From Mariniblastus sp. (GTDB lineage: Bacteria > Planctomycetota > Planctomycetia > Pirellulales > Pirellulaceae), in the NCBI GenBank assembly GCA_022447555.1, contig JAKVBF010000001.1, positions 301,639 through 365,638 of the forward strand: 64,000 bases of DNA. The letters are read 5' to 3'. Positions 27,891-37,071 of the stretch are shown piece after piece. The notes beneath the pieces are model-generated. The model ran no database searches and had not been told where the DNA came from. It was given only the letters and a program-made list of their open reading frames with translations. A program made the translations under genes and the position numbers. How positions within the stretch are numbered: position 1 is the first letter of the stretch; every line of letters begins with the position of its first letter.

Positions 27891-29063
27891 TTACTTGTCT
27901 TTATCGGGGTGGCAATACTGTAGGGCCAAGAGACAATAACTCGTGACCAGATTGGGATCGCCTTCGTACCACCGATCAGCCTCATTGGTCCAAGCTCCAC
28001 TGGCTTGCTGCTTGGCCTCAAATTCATCCACCAGATCAGCCCGCCAGTTATGTTGTTTTCCATCGGCGTCCTTGATCCATCGGTCGCCATTAGCGTCCAG
28101 CGCTTTGGCAAACACGTGGTAATAATAATAAAGCCCCTGCAATCCCATACCCGGATTCGTTTTTAAATCATAGTGACGTGAGATCCAATCTTTAGCAGAC
28201 CGAACTCGAACGTCATCTTTCGACAGCCCGGCATACAAAAAACTTTTTAGACCAGCGTAGGTCATCGAAGCATAACTCCGCAAACCACCTTCAGGCGTTC
28301 GTCCGCCATTTTCGACGACCTTGGTTTCACCCTCACCCACAGGCGTGTAAATGAAGCCGCCTCGATCATCGGCGGCAACCTGCACGGCAAACTCTTGGTC
28401 GTTGAATTCTGTGGGTAAATTCTGGGCTCGAGACATAAAAACAACTGCTTTTTGCACGGCCTCGCTGGACGCATCTTCACCTGCAGCTTTTAAAGCATCG
28501 AGGAAATATGATGTGTTCGACATATCAGGACGCTTGTGCTTTCCATAGCCTTGCCCTCCATAAAAAGGACTGGATGTCGTGTGTCCTTCAGCGTCATCCC
28601 ACTGTATTCTCTTCTGGAAATCAATGGCGTTGCGGATGGTTTTATCATAGCGTCCATCTTTATTTGCCGCCGCAAAACACATCACGGCAACACTCGTTTC
28701 GTAATTACGCAAGTTGCTATTGGGTGCATAAACACCACCGTCGCTTTGAACAAACCCCTGCAGATAGCCCAGTCCTTTTTGAATCGCCGGGCTGCTCATA
28801 GGTACTCTATTTTCCAGCAATGCCGTAGTACACATTGCCGTCACTGCCGGACCCAATTGAGCACTGAAAGAACCATCAGCCGCTTGATTGTTTTCGAGAT
28901 AGCGAATCGCCTTGGCAACCACTTTTTGGTAACTCGCGGCATCAACGGGTTTGACCGTCACTTCATCCTGCGCGACAACGCATGGCAGCCAACACGAGGC
29001 AATGGCAATCCAAAATAGAAGAGTAACAGATAGCAGAAAACAGTTGGATTGAGTGCACTTCAA
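27891..29063 (-). CDS. Secreted prenyltransferase/squalene-cyclase-like repeat protein
   Basis: 390 residues from a TTG start: AGGAGA lies 6 bases upstream and the signal peptide (FLLSVTLLFWIAIASC) begins eight residues later, whereas the longer frame with an ATG adds 44 unlikely residues. The mature part carries repeats of alpha-toroid type (AIRYLENNQAADGSFS, GLGYLQGFVQSDGGVYAP, GGFIYTP, GGLRSYASMTYAGLKSF). Planctomycete genomes hold many of these secreted proteins, annotated as prenyltransferase or squalene oxidase repeat proteins. The cyclase DXDD motif is not seen, so a cyclase reaction is unlikely. The gene lies between groES and cutC. Confidence 0.82.
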   Translation of the reverse strand: MKCTQSNCFLLSVTLLFWIAIASCWLPCVVAQDEVTVKPVDAASYQKVVAKAIRYLENNQAADGSFSAQLGPAVTAMCTTALLENRVPMSSPAIQKGLGYLQGFVQSDGGVYAPNSNLRNYETSVAVMCFAAANKDGRYDKTIRNAIDFQKRIQWDDAEGHTTSSPFYGGQGYGKHKRPDMSNTSYFLDALKAAGEDASSEAVQKAVVFMSRAQNLPTEFNDQEFAVQVAADDRGGFIYTPVGEGETKVVENGGRTPEGGLRSYASMTYAGLKSFLYAGLSKDDVRVRSAKDWISRHYDLKTNPGMGLQGLYYYYHVFAKALDANGDRWIKDADGKQHNWRADLVDEFEAKQQASGAWTNEADRWYEGDPNLVTSYCLLALQYCHPDKDK

Positions 29064-29235
29064 GGGATCTCTCCTGAGGGAGCAAGGACTTTTCTGATAG
29101 CTTCGGCGAGCGACTGTAGCCATCTTCGCTGAGGGTGTATTGTTACGGCGCATCAACGGGTGGCAATTCGAAACCACGAAATCACGCAGTTTCAAAATCG
29201 ATCCACTTTATGACACTTATGCAAAGTCGAATCTG

Positions 29236-29523
29236 TCAATTCATGATCGCGAGGATATCTGCCTCGCCCATGATCAACAGCTCTTGGCCATCGACGTCGA
29301 TTTCTGTTCCGGCATAACTCGAAAACAGTACGCGATCACCTTCGCCAATCTGAGGCTTGGCCCGCGTGCCGTCTCGCAACATAGAGCCTTCGCCCACCGA
29401 TAGCACTCGGCCTTGATGGGGCTTCTCTTTGGCGCTTTCAGGAAGAACAATGCCACCAGCCGTTACGTCTTCGGCTTCCATTCGCTTGACCACAATTTTG
29501 TCGCCAAGGGGTTCAATTCTCAT
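29236..29523 (-). CDS. groES: Co-chaperonin GroES
   Basis: 95 residues from the ATG at MRIEPLGDKIVVKRM; the in-frame start 12 bases earlier is less likely. The mobile loop EDVTAGGIVLPESAKEKPHQ, GRVLSVGEG and the closing LLIMGEADILAIM are standard. GroES caps the GroEL ring during protein folding. No groEL follows; the next gene downstream codes for a secreted protein. No CIRCE element is visible upstream, so control by HrcA is not indicated here. Several groES/groEL copies are known from planctomycetes, so this may be a secondary copy. Confidence 0.93.
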   Translation of the reverse strand: MRIEPLGDKIVVKRMEAEDVTAGGIVLPESAKEKPHQGRVLSVGEGSMLRDGTRAKPQIGEGDRVLFSSYAGTEIDVDGQELLIMGEADILAIMN

Positions 29524-29878
29524 TTCAAATTCCAAATGGGAGGTTTGTCGCCGAACTTAATAACCAGAAGGTAACCTACCAGCTTGCTCGGGGGTCAAAG
29601 CTACCTATTGTTTCATGGGAGAAAAACAGCTTCAAGGCTGAACGCAAAGGATGTGGAAATTGTTCTGGTTTCACTCACCCAAGCTCCCCGACCAGTATAA
29701 TTTGCCAAAAACACCCGTTTAGACGCCAAGCTGCAATAAAGGAGGGCGAAACCCCTTTAAGAGGATTCTTGTGCCTTGCGGTCCCGGGTCACTTTTCCCG
29801 ATAATTTATAATTCGCTGTCCCCGTTGGATAGGATTGAGAGGTTGTTGGAACTTTCATGAAATCACCTAACAGATGGT
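29524..29878. other. Intergenic region between divergent genes
   Basis: 355 bases between groES and the coiled-coil protein gene. It contains a small hairpin (AAAGGAGGG / ACCCCTTT, about 29737-29757), a perfect TATAAT at 29807-29812 without a good -35 partner, and a 10-codon ORF (29857-29889) with GGA upstream that overlaps the start of the next gene in another frame. No RNA gene is evident. Confidence 0.4.
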
Positions 29879-31087
29879 GTGAAAATTAATAATTACTTAA
29901 ATCTCAGCAAAATAAACCTCCGGCAGATCTCAATCTTTGGGATTCTGCTGTGCGGGGTTTCCTGCGCTTCTCCCGTCTTTGGCACCCCCCTTCAAGACCT
30001 CAAATCCGCAAGCCCCGCGGATACGGCCGCTTTTTTTGAACGCACCCACGGTGCTTTGGAAACCGCGTTAGAGATGTTTGATCAACAGCGCCAAATGCCC
30101 AACGACGACGACTTGGCCTTTTATGATTTCCTGAGCCGAACGAAAGAGTCTCAGCAACAGAAGATCGAAGGTTATTTAGAAGTCGCGGCTGAAGCCCTCG
30201 GAATCTCCAACGTCAATGATCGGCGGGCCAAAATCTCAAAACTGCGGCAACAGATCGTCAGTTCTCGGCAGAATATTTCCATCTATCAACGCAAGCGGAT
30301 TTCAGCTCCTGAATCAACCTACAACCCACTGACCGTCAGCCAAGCTGGATACGATAAAAAAATCGCCTACGAACAAGCTCAAATAAAATATGCCGAGGCG
30401 GATATCAAAACAGAAAAAGAGGTTTTGGTTGCCGAACTCAATCAGCTAGGCATGCAGATTTCTCCCGCCAATGTCGACATCTTGCTGGAGTCCATCACGG
30501 GAGATGAATTTGTTCGCATTTCTGTGATTTTCGACAACGCAAAAGAATTTGCTCGAGCGCTCGAACAATTGACGGAGCAGACGGGCGAGGACTTGGAGAC
30601 CGCCAAGAAATACTACGGTGTCTATTTAATGCTGTTAAAAACCATCGACCAACTTCAAAACAAATTTATCGACAACGTAGACGACGTTTACTACCCCCAA
30701 CTGGATGAATATGCCAAGCAAGCCAAGCTGAACATCGCCGACGCGCGACAAGCCATTCGCGATGGAGGGAATCTCAGTGTGCTTGAAAATAATATTTTCA
30801 ATAATCAAATCACCTATGACACCGCCATGTTTTACAAGCAGAGTTTGGCCAAACAGAAAGCACAAATGATGCGTGCTAACCGAGATACCCGTAAAAACAT
30901 CCTCACCGCCGTAAACACGTATCGAACGGCCGCGCTCAGCAAGGATTTGGCGTCACTGATGGCCGTCAGCCGACGAGCCTTCGAGTCCATCTCAAAACTA
31001 TCAGTTCCTGATCTGCGACCGTTTGACAATTCACGTCTAAAAGAGGAGTTCAACAAATTGACTCGAGAGATGGAGTCCGATCGGTAG
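29879..31087 (+). CDS. Secreted coiled-coil protein
   Basis: 402 residues from a GTG start; no ATG is available before residue 60 and no clear ribosome binding site is seen, so the start is uncertain. A signal peptide (FGILLCGVSCASPVFG) is followed by long helices rich in Gln, Glu, Lys and Ala, e.g. RAKISKLRQQIVSSRQNISI, IAYEQAQIKYAEADIKTEKE and LEQLTEQTGEDLETAKKYYG. Coiled-coil secreted proteins of this size may be structural or part of envelope complexes. No family is recognised. It converges on the folate gene with 41 bases between stops. Confidence 0.65.
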   Translation: MKINNYLNLSKINLRQISIFGILLCGVSCASPVFGTPLQDLKSASPADTAAFFERTHGALETALEMFDQQRQMPNDDDLAFYDFLSRTKESQQQKIEGYLEVAAEALGISNVNDRRAKISKLRQQIVSSRQNISIYQRKRISAPESTYNPLTVSQAGYDKKIAYEQAQIKYAEADIKTEKEVLVAELNQLGMQISPANVDILLESITGDEFVRISVIFDNAKEFARALEQLTEQTGEDLETAKKYYGVYLMLLKTIDQLQNKFIDNVDDVYYPQLDEYAKQAKLNIADARQAIRDGGNLSVLENNIFNNQITYDTAMFYKQSLAKQKAQMMRANRDTRKNILTAVNTYRTAALSKDLASLMAVSRRAFESISKLSVPDLRPFDNSRLKEEFNKLTREMESDR

Positions 31088-31128
31088 CCGCTCAGAACGG
31101 TCACAAAAACTGGCCCCACAGTCATCCA

Positions 31129-31722
31129 TCAGCCCTCTCGGCAATAGATCTGCAACTCAGTAACCACCGTATCCAAGGGAACATCCCATTTCTCGGGATG
31201 TAATTGAGGCACCCTTTGTAATTCATATCCCAAACCAACCAAAAACGGTCGCTGGCCAAGAGGAACGCCCACCGAAAAAGCGAAGCTCCGATCATAATAA
31301 CCACCACCCACACCCAACCGGTTGCAATCCTCATCGAATCCGACCAACGGCAAAAGGGCCAAATCCAACTCGCTGGCCGCGATCCAGTCCGACTCTGGCA
31401 CATCGGGCTCATCAATTCCAAATCGGTTCGTTTTCATGCATGACCCCCGATCCCACGGGGCAAATCGTAAGGGACTGGCTTTGCCTTGCATCACGGGAAC
31501 CCAAACCCGTTTTCCATCCTGTATCGCTCGGTCCATGAGCGGCAGCGGGCTCACCTCACCATCAAAGGGCAAAAATGCCGAGATGGATTGGCTGGCCCCG
31601 TACCCTGGCAGGGCAGCAACCTGCTCCGAAAGCCGGTAACTAGCCTGCACCGCGTAGGCTTTCGGAATATCCTTTCGCAGCTGGCGAATTTTCTGACGCA
31701 ATCCCATTGGTTTTTGTTTCAT
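31129..31722 (-). CDS. 5-formyltetrahydrofolate cyclo-ligase
   Basis: 197 residues from ATG. It converts 5-formyl-THF to 5,10-methenyl-THF with ATP. The family motif GVGGGYYDRSFAF near the C-terminus is clear, as are LPFDGEVSPLPL and WVPVMQGK. It is the last gene of the hutG-hutI-hutF series, 69 bases after hutF. Histidine breakdown releases one-carbon units as formate or formimino groups, so the position next to a one-carbon salvage enzyme is reasonable, though the HutF/HutG route does not itself need it. Confidence 0.9.
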   Translation of the reverse strand: MKQKPMGLRQKIRQLRKDIPKAYAVQASYRLSEQVAALPGYGASQSISAFLPFDGEVSPLPLMDRAIQDGKRVWVPVMQGKASPLRFAPWDRGSCMKTNRFGIDEPDVPESDWIAASELDLALLPLVGFDEDCNRLGVGGGYYDRSFAFSVGVPLGQRPFLVGLGYELQRVPQLHPEKWDVPLDTVVTELQIYCREG

Positions 31723-31791
31723 CAATACTCTTTGTTTCTGGCCTAGCTAGCCCCAAGCCCACTTCGATAGTTTCCGCCAATCATCAGGACA

Positions 31792-33123
31792 TTAACTGGA
31801 GCCCTGCAACGGATGACGCTCAAAGACCAAATCACCGTGTACGAATGTTTTTAAAACTGCATTGCCCCATTGGCAAAAAATCAATCGGTCCATGATTCGT
31901 TCGGCAGGACAATCCGAGAGGGTGGCGTGATCCGGATCCAGCACCACCCAGTTGGCCGGGGCACCGACTTCGAGACCGTTGACTCGAGATCGTCCGACCG
32001 CCTGCGCGCCGCCCGCTAACGCATCACGGAACAGCCGTTCACCGCAAGAATGGTCATTGTCACACAGGACCGCGCGGCGATGAGTCGTCAGCCGCTGTCC
32101 ATATTCTACCAGACGCAATTCCGCGAATGGGTCGAGGCCAACATGAGAATCGCTTCCCATAGCAATGCGCCCACCAGCAGATAAGAATTCAGCTGCCGGA
32201 AAAACCCCATCCCCCAAATTAGCTTCGGTGGTGGGGCACAAGCCAACCACCGCGTCAATTTCGGCCAACCGACATATCTCATGTTCACTCATGTGCGTAG
32301 CGTGAATCAAACACCATCCGGCATCCACATCCGCTAGGTCCAAAAGTAATTCAACCGGTCGCTTTCCAAATTGCGACTGACACTGGTCCACCTCGCCAGC
32401 TTGTTCTGCGACATGGATATGCACCGGTCCGCATGGACCGGTGATCGCTCTCGCGGCTTCTACCGATGGCCCAATGGTTTTAGGATCGACAGCCCGCAAC
32501 GAATGGAAGGCGACTCCCAATTGAAATAATGGCTGGTCACCCCATTTATCTTGCAGTCGATGACTAAGGCTCAACAGCTCGTCAAAACTTAATTCAAATC
32601 GTTTCTGGGCTCCCTCCAGTGGCCTGCCATCAAATCCCCCGCGTTGATAGAGCACCGGTAACATACATATAGCGATTCCGGTATCCACAGCAGCTTGGAC
32701 GAGTTGATCCGCCAGACGCTCCAGTTGGGGATAACGTGTGCCGTCCGGCTCGTTGTGGATGTAGTGAAACTCCCCGACCTCGGTATACCCAGCAGCCAGC
32801 ATCATCCGGTACAGCTTGCAAGCGCGATGATAATATTCCTCCGGAGTCAGCTGTTCAACGCTGCGATACATCTGCTCTCGCCAGCTCCAAAAACTATCCC
32901 GCTGGCGGGTTCGAAACTCGCTCAATCCTGCAAAAGTCCACTGGAATGCGTGGCTATGGACATTTGGCATCCCCGGGATCACTGGGCCTTCTAGGGGGTG
33001 GGCGCCGCCGCATAACTGATCGCCCAAAACCTGATGAAGCCTTCCGGTAGAATCGACCGTCAACAAAACGTTTTTTATCCAGCGATTGCCAACCCAAGCG
33101 AGAGGCGTCCAGTATTTTTTCAT
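31792..33123 (-). CDS. hutF: Formimidoylglutamate deiminase
   Basis: 443 residues. An amidohydrolase-superfamily enzyme with the metal-binding HSHAFQ near residue 56, EVGEFHYIHN, HVAEQAGEVDQC, HATHMSEHE and SDSHVGLDPFAELR. The blocks RDSFWSWREQMY and CLIHATHM are typical of HutF, which turns N-formimidoyl-glutamate into N-formyl-glutamate plus ammonia. Together with hutG it makes the five-step histidine route known from Pseudomonas. It lies 45 bases after hutI. Confidence 0.93.
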   Translation of the reverse strand: MKKYWTPLAWVGNRWIKNVLLTVDSTGRLHQVLGDQLCGGAHPLEGPVIPGMPNVHSHAFQWTFAGLSEFRTRQRDSFWSWREQMYRSVEQLTPEEYYHRACKLYRMMLAAGYTEVGEFHYIHNEPDGTRYPQLERLADQLVQAAVDTGIAICMLPVLYQRGGFDGRPLEGAQKRFELSFDELLSLSHRLQDKWGDQPLFQLGVAFHSLRAVDPKTIGPSVEAARAITGPCGPVHIHVAEQAGEVDQCQSQFGKRPVELLLDLADVDAGWCLIHATHMSEHEICRLAEIDAVVGLCPTTEANLGDGVFPAAEFLSAGGRIAMGSDSHVGLDPFAELRLVEYGQRLTTHRRAVLCDNDHSCGERLFRDALAGGAQAVGRSRVNGLEVGAPANWVVLDPDHATLSDCPAERIMDRLIFCQWGNAVLKTFVHGDLVFERHPLQGSS

Positions 33124-33168
33124 CTTGACTCTCTAAATTTACATCACCCGTCAACCGCTCTTATCTCA

Positions 33169-34404
33169 TTAGGCCACACGGCGACCCGCTTTATAAACTG
33201 CCGTACAGGGCTGATGGCCGATCAAATAGGGCAGTTCACTGGGAACACTCAGGTCCCAAACCGCCAAATCCGCCAACTTCCCCAGCTCCAATGATCCTAC
33301 TTGATGTGCCACTCGCAAGGCGCGAGCTGCGTTCAACGTCACGCCGCGGACGCTCTCAACCGGTGTCAAGCCAAACAGAGTACAAGCCATATTGGCCACC
33401 AACAAAGGTGACATAACGGGTGAGCTGCCCGGGTTCATGTCGGACCCCAGCGCGATAGGAACATGCCTTTCTCGCAAATCTGCGACCGGCGGCCGCTGGG
33501 TTTCATTGAGAAAATAAAAAGACCCTGGCAGTAGCGTTGCCACCGATCCACACGCTGCCATCGCCTCGATTCCTGGCAGGTCGAGATACTCTAGATGATC
33601 GGCAGAAATCGCCCCTAATTGGGCTGCTAATTTTGCAGAACCCATGTGACTTAATTGTTCCGCGTGAATCTTTATTTGAAACCCATGATCAACGGCTGTT
33701 CGCAGAACCCGCTCCGTTTGCGGCAAATTGAACGCAATGGATTCTGTAAAAATATCCACTGCGGTCGCTAACCCGCCGATCGCCGGCAGCATCTCGTTGC
33801 AGACCATCGAAATGTATTCATCAGGCCGTTCGGCAAACTCCGGTGGCAGAGCATGGGCCCCAAGAAACGTTGCGTGGACATCCACCGGCAATGACGCTCC
33901 TAATGAGCGGATCACCCGCAACATTTTCAACTCGGTTTCCAGATCAAGTCCGTATCCGGATTTTATCTCAACCGTCGTGATTCCCGACGCCAACAATGTT
34001 TTTAATCGGCTCGCGGCGGATTGGTAAAGCTGCTCCTCTGTCGCGGCGCGGGTAGCGCGAACGGTCGATAAGATACCCCCTCCTGCATTAGCGATTTCCT
34101 GATAGCTGGCCCCCTCCAATCGCTGCGCCCATTCATCGGCTCGGTTGCCACCAAACACTAGGTGCGTGTGGCAGTCGACCATGCCAGGACTGACTAGGCG
34201 GCCTTTCAGATCAATGACTTCGGGCGAAGACTCGATCGGAGGTAGGTTAGCAGATTCACCCAGCCAAGCAATCTTTCCGCTCTGGACCGCTAGCGCACCC
34301 TGCTGGATCAAGCCCCAGCCCGGGTCCAACTGAGGGTCGAACGTGATGAAGTCCGCATTGGTAAAAACTTGTTCCCAATCGTTGGTTCGTACCTGATTTA
34401 GCAT
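33169..34404 (-). CDS. hutI: Imidazolonepropionase
   Basis: 411 residues from the ATG that overlaps the end of hutG by 7 bases; a TTG 9 bases earlier is less likely. Amidohydrolase features: VDCHTHLVFGGNRADEW (metal site), SGYGLDLETELKMLRVI, DVHATFLGAHALP, IHAEQLSHMG, SADHLEYL and ALGSDMNPGSSP. It hydrolyses imidazolone-propionate to formimidoyl-glutamate. Length and motifs are normal. Confidence 0.95.
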   Translation of the reverse strand: MLNQVRTNDWEQVFTNADFITFDPQLDPGWGLIQQGALAVQSGKIAWLGESANLPPIESSPEVIDLKGRLVSPGMVDCHTHLVFGGNRADEWAQRLEGASYQEIANAGGGILSTVRATRAATEEQLYQSAASRLKTLLASGITTVEIKSGYGLDLETELKMLRVIRSLGASLPVDVHATFLGAHALPPEFAERPDEYISMVCNEMLPAIGGLATAVDIFTESIAFNLPQTERVLRTAVDHGFQIKIHAEQLSHMGSAKLAAQLGAISADHLEYLDLPGIEAMAACGSVATLLPGSFYFLNETQRPPVADLRERHVPIALGSDMNPGSSPVMSPLLVANMACTLFGLTPVESVRGVTLNAARALRVAHQVGSLELGKLADLAVWDLSVPSELPYLIGHQPCTAVYKAGRRVA

Positions 34405-35201
34405 TGGCTCCAATCCAACAAAAGCTCGATCAATCGGCGAATTTCTTTGGCGACATTTGCGGCCGAATCAGACTGCCAACTCCCATTCGACTCGTTCATA
34501 TAAGTGGCTTGTGATAATTCCAACTGCACACTATTGACCGAATGCATTTGACCATAATGGCGGGTGATGTACCCCCCAATAAAGCGGCCATTGTCGGCAT
34601 AGGAGTACTCCGATAAACCATCGCAAAATCCTCGAATCCGCGCGGATAATGACGGTTCACAGGTCGCTCCCCGCTGAGTCCCCATATTAAAGTCTGGCAG
34701 GACTCCATCAAAAAACATGGGAACCCGACTAGCAATCGAATGCGCATCAAGCAAAACAACTTTTCCGTGAATCTCAACCAAACGCTCCAATTCGGATCTC
34801 AATTGCTGATGATAGGGCTGCCAAAATTGGGTTTTTCGTTGCTCCACCTCGACCGTTTGCGGTTTCTCCGAGTCGGCATAGATCGGGTTTTGGGAAAACG
34901 TGATTTGTGGGCAAAGCCCGGTCGTGTCCTGCCCCGGGTAGAGACTTTTCCCATCGGGTGATCGGTTGAGATCAATCACATAACGGCTGGGTCGGGCGAT
35001 AATCGAAGAAACCTCTGGCATCTCCGAAATTTGATACAAGCGCGGCAAAAACCAGTCCGTGTCGACGGAGTTTCGGCCAAGTGGGGTCATCCGTGGCAAC
35101 AATTCGCTAGGAATCCAAGTGCCGCTGTGGGGGAAACTGATCATTAAAGGGAGTTGACCCTCATGAAATTCGTACAGATTCATGACTTGCCCGTTGGACA
35201 T
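34398..35201 (-). CDS. hutG: N-formylglutamate amidohydrolase
   Basis: 267 residues from MSNGQV; the Met six residues later is also possible. Family blocks: ISFPHSGTWIP, SVDTDWFLPRLYQ, YVIDLNRSPDG, LLDAHSIASRVP and IGGYITRHYGQ. It splits N-formylglutamate into glutamate and formate, the last step of the HutF route. First gene of the hutGIF-cyclo-ligase operon and divergent from hutU, with 183 bases between them that must hold both promoters. Confidence 0.92.
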   Translation of the reverse strand: MSNGQVMNLYEFHEGQLPLMISFPHSGTWIPSELLPRMTPLGRNSVDTDWFLPRLYQISEMPEVSSIIARPSRYVIDLNRSPDGKSLYPGQDTTGLCPQITFSQNPIYADSEKPQTVEVEQRKTQFWQPYHQQLRSELERLVEIHGKVVLLDAHSIASRVPMFFDGVLPDFNMGTQRGATCEPSLSARIRGFCDGLSEYSYADNGRFIGGYITRHYGQMHSVNSVQLELSQATYMNESNGSWQSDSAANVAKEIRRLIELLLDWSQC

Positions 35202-35288
35202 TAAATTGCACCGGCGTTTAGAATCGCCTAAGACGCGGTCGAGACGAAGGAACAAGCCGCAACGGCTTTAACTTACAACCCCTGCCCT

Positions 35289-35316
35289 AGCCTAACTTTT
35301 AGCCAAATTGTTAGCT
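35289..35316. promoter_or_regulatory. Candidate operator between hutG and hutU
   Basis: AGCCTAAC and GTTAGCT form imperfect inverted half-sites 13 bases apart, in the middle of the divergent hut promoter region, about 70 bases before hutU. No HutC-type consensus is seen and no regulator gene lies near, so this is only a candidate. Confidence 0.25.
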
Positions 35317-35384
35317 GAGGTCTGTCACCAAGGTCGTTATCATACCAGTCGTTCACTCCTTGTTGCTATCACAGGAATCAAATT

Positions 35385-37064
35385 ATGGCGATCGCCGATC
35401 CCAACAACCGCCAATCGAGCCGGATGATCCAAGCCCCAACGGGCACTCAAATCAGCTGTAAAAGTTGGCTGACGGAAGCCCCTTTGCGGATGTTGATGAA
35501 CAATCTGGATCCAAACGTCGCTGAACGCCCAGAAGAGCTGGTCGTATACGGCGGGATTGGCCGGGCCGCACGCAACTGGAAGTGCTTCGACAAAATCGTT
35601 GATTGCCTGCGTCATCTGGAGACCGACCAAACATTGCTGGTTCAATCCGGCAAACCGGTTGGAGTGTTTCAAACTCATCCAGATGCCCCCAGAGTCTTGA
35701 TCGCCAATAGCAATCTCGTCCCCCATTGGGCGAACTGGGAACACTTTCACGAACTCGATCGAAAAGGCTTAATGATGTACGGTCAAATGACGGCCGGCTC
35801 ATGGATTTACATCGGTAGCCAAGGAATTGTGCAAGGCACTTACGAAACCTTCGTTTCTGTTGGCCGCACCCACTTCGAGGGGGACTTGGCCGGCAAATGG
35901 CTTTTAACGTCCGGGCTAGGTGGCATGGGTGGGGCGCAGCCCCTAGCCTGCACGATGGCTGGAGCCTCAATGCTGGCGATTGAATGTGATGTGACGCGAA
36001 TCGAAAAGCGCATTAAAACCGGCTACCTCGATCGCTGGACGCGAGATCTGAATGAAGCCATGGAGATCATTCACCAGTCCTGTGAAAGGAAACAGCCCAT
36101 CTCGGTAGGCCTGCTTGGCAATGCCGCCGAAATTCTGCCGAAGATGATTGAACAAGGGATCCGGCCCGATGCCGTTACCGATCAGACTTCCGCACACGAC
36201 CCGCTCAACGGCTACCTGCCAATCGGCTGGACAATCGAGGAGGCGCAAACCCTGCGAGCCACCGAGCCGGACCGTGTCATAGCAGAAGCCAAACAGTCGA
36301 TGGCGGTGCACGTTCGTGCGATGCTCCAATTTCAACAGCAAGGCATCCCGACCTTTGATTACGGTAACAACATTCGCCAAGTCGCTAAGGATGAAGGCGT
36401 TGAAAATGCATTCGATTTTCCCGGATTCGTGCCGGCCTACATAAGACCTTTGTTTTGCCAAGGGATAGGACCATTCCGCTGGGTTGCTCTGTCGGGTGAT
36501 CCAGAAGACATTTATCGAACCGACGCCAAAGTCAAAGAGTTGATTCCGGATGATACTCACCTTCATCACTGGCTCGATATGGCTCGAGAGCGAATCGCTT
36601 TTCAAGGACTCCCATCTCGAATTTGTTGGGTTGGGCTGGGCGATCGCCATCGGCTTGGACTCGCCTTTAACGAAATGGTCCGCAGCGGGGAACTGAGCGC
36701 CCCTGTCGTAGTGGGGCGTGATCACCTCGATTCAGGGAGTGTCGCCAGCCCTAATCGAGAAACCGAAGCGATGCTGGATGGCTCGGATGCTGTATCTGAC
36801 TGGCCTCTGCTAAACGCCCTGTTAAACACGGCCAGTGGAGCAACTTGGGTCAGCTTGCATCATGGCGGTGGAGTGGGAATGGGCTTTTCCCAGCACTCTG
36901 GAGTCGTGATCTGTTGTGATGGGACCGAACAGGCAGACGCTCGAATCGGTCGTGTTTTGGTCAACGACCCCGCCACCGGGGTGATGCGTCATGCCGATGC
37001 CGGATACGATATCGCGGTCGATTGCGCCCGCGACAAAAACTTGAACCTTCCAATGATTGACTGA
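35385..37064 (+). CDS. hutU: Urocanate hydratase
   Basis: 559 residues, normal length; ATG with AGGA upstream. Motifs: [50 protein letters not shown] (NAD site), [19 protein letters not shown], and [18 protein letters not shown] with the catalytic-site Cys. It uses a tightly bound NAD to turn urocanate into imidazolone-propionate. Substrate must come from histidine ammonia-lyase, which is not encoded in this window. Confidence 0.97.
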   Translation: MAIADPNNRQSSRMIQAPTGTQISCKSWLTEAPLRMLMNNLDPNVAERPEELVVYGGIGRAARNWKCFDKIVDCLRHLETDQTLLVQSGKPVGVFQTHPDAPRVLIANSNLVPHWANWEHFHELDRKGLMMYGQMTAGSWIYIGSQGIVQGTYETFVSVGRTHFEGDLAGKWLLTSGLGGMGGAQPLACTMAGASMLAIECDVTRIEKRIKTGYLDRWTRDLNEAMEIIHQSCERKQPISVGLLGNAAEILPKMIEQGIRPDAVTDQTSAHDPLNGYLPIGWTIEEAQTLRATEPDRVIAEAKQSMAVHVRAMLQFQQQGIPTFDYGNNIRQVAKDEGVENAFDFPGFVPAYIRPLFCQGIGPFRWVALSGDPEDIYRTDAKVKELIPDDTHLHHWLDMARERIAFQGLPSRICWVGLGDRHRLGLAFNEMVRSGELSAPVVVGRDHLDSGSVASPNRETEAMLDGSDAVSDWPLLNALLNTASGATWVSLHHGGGVGMGFSQHSGVVICCDGTEQADARIGRVLVNDPATGVMRHADAGYDIAVDCARDKNLNLPMID

Positions 37065-37071
37065 GTGCCCA

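Noticed and set aside
29524..29600. CIRCE heat-shock operator before groES
   Set aside because: I looked for TTAGCACTC and GAGTGCTAA on both strands and found neither.
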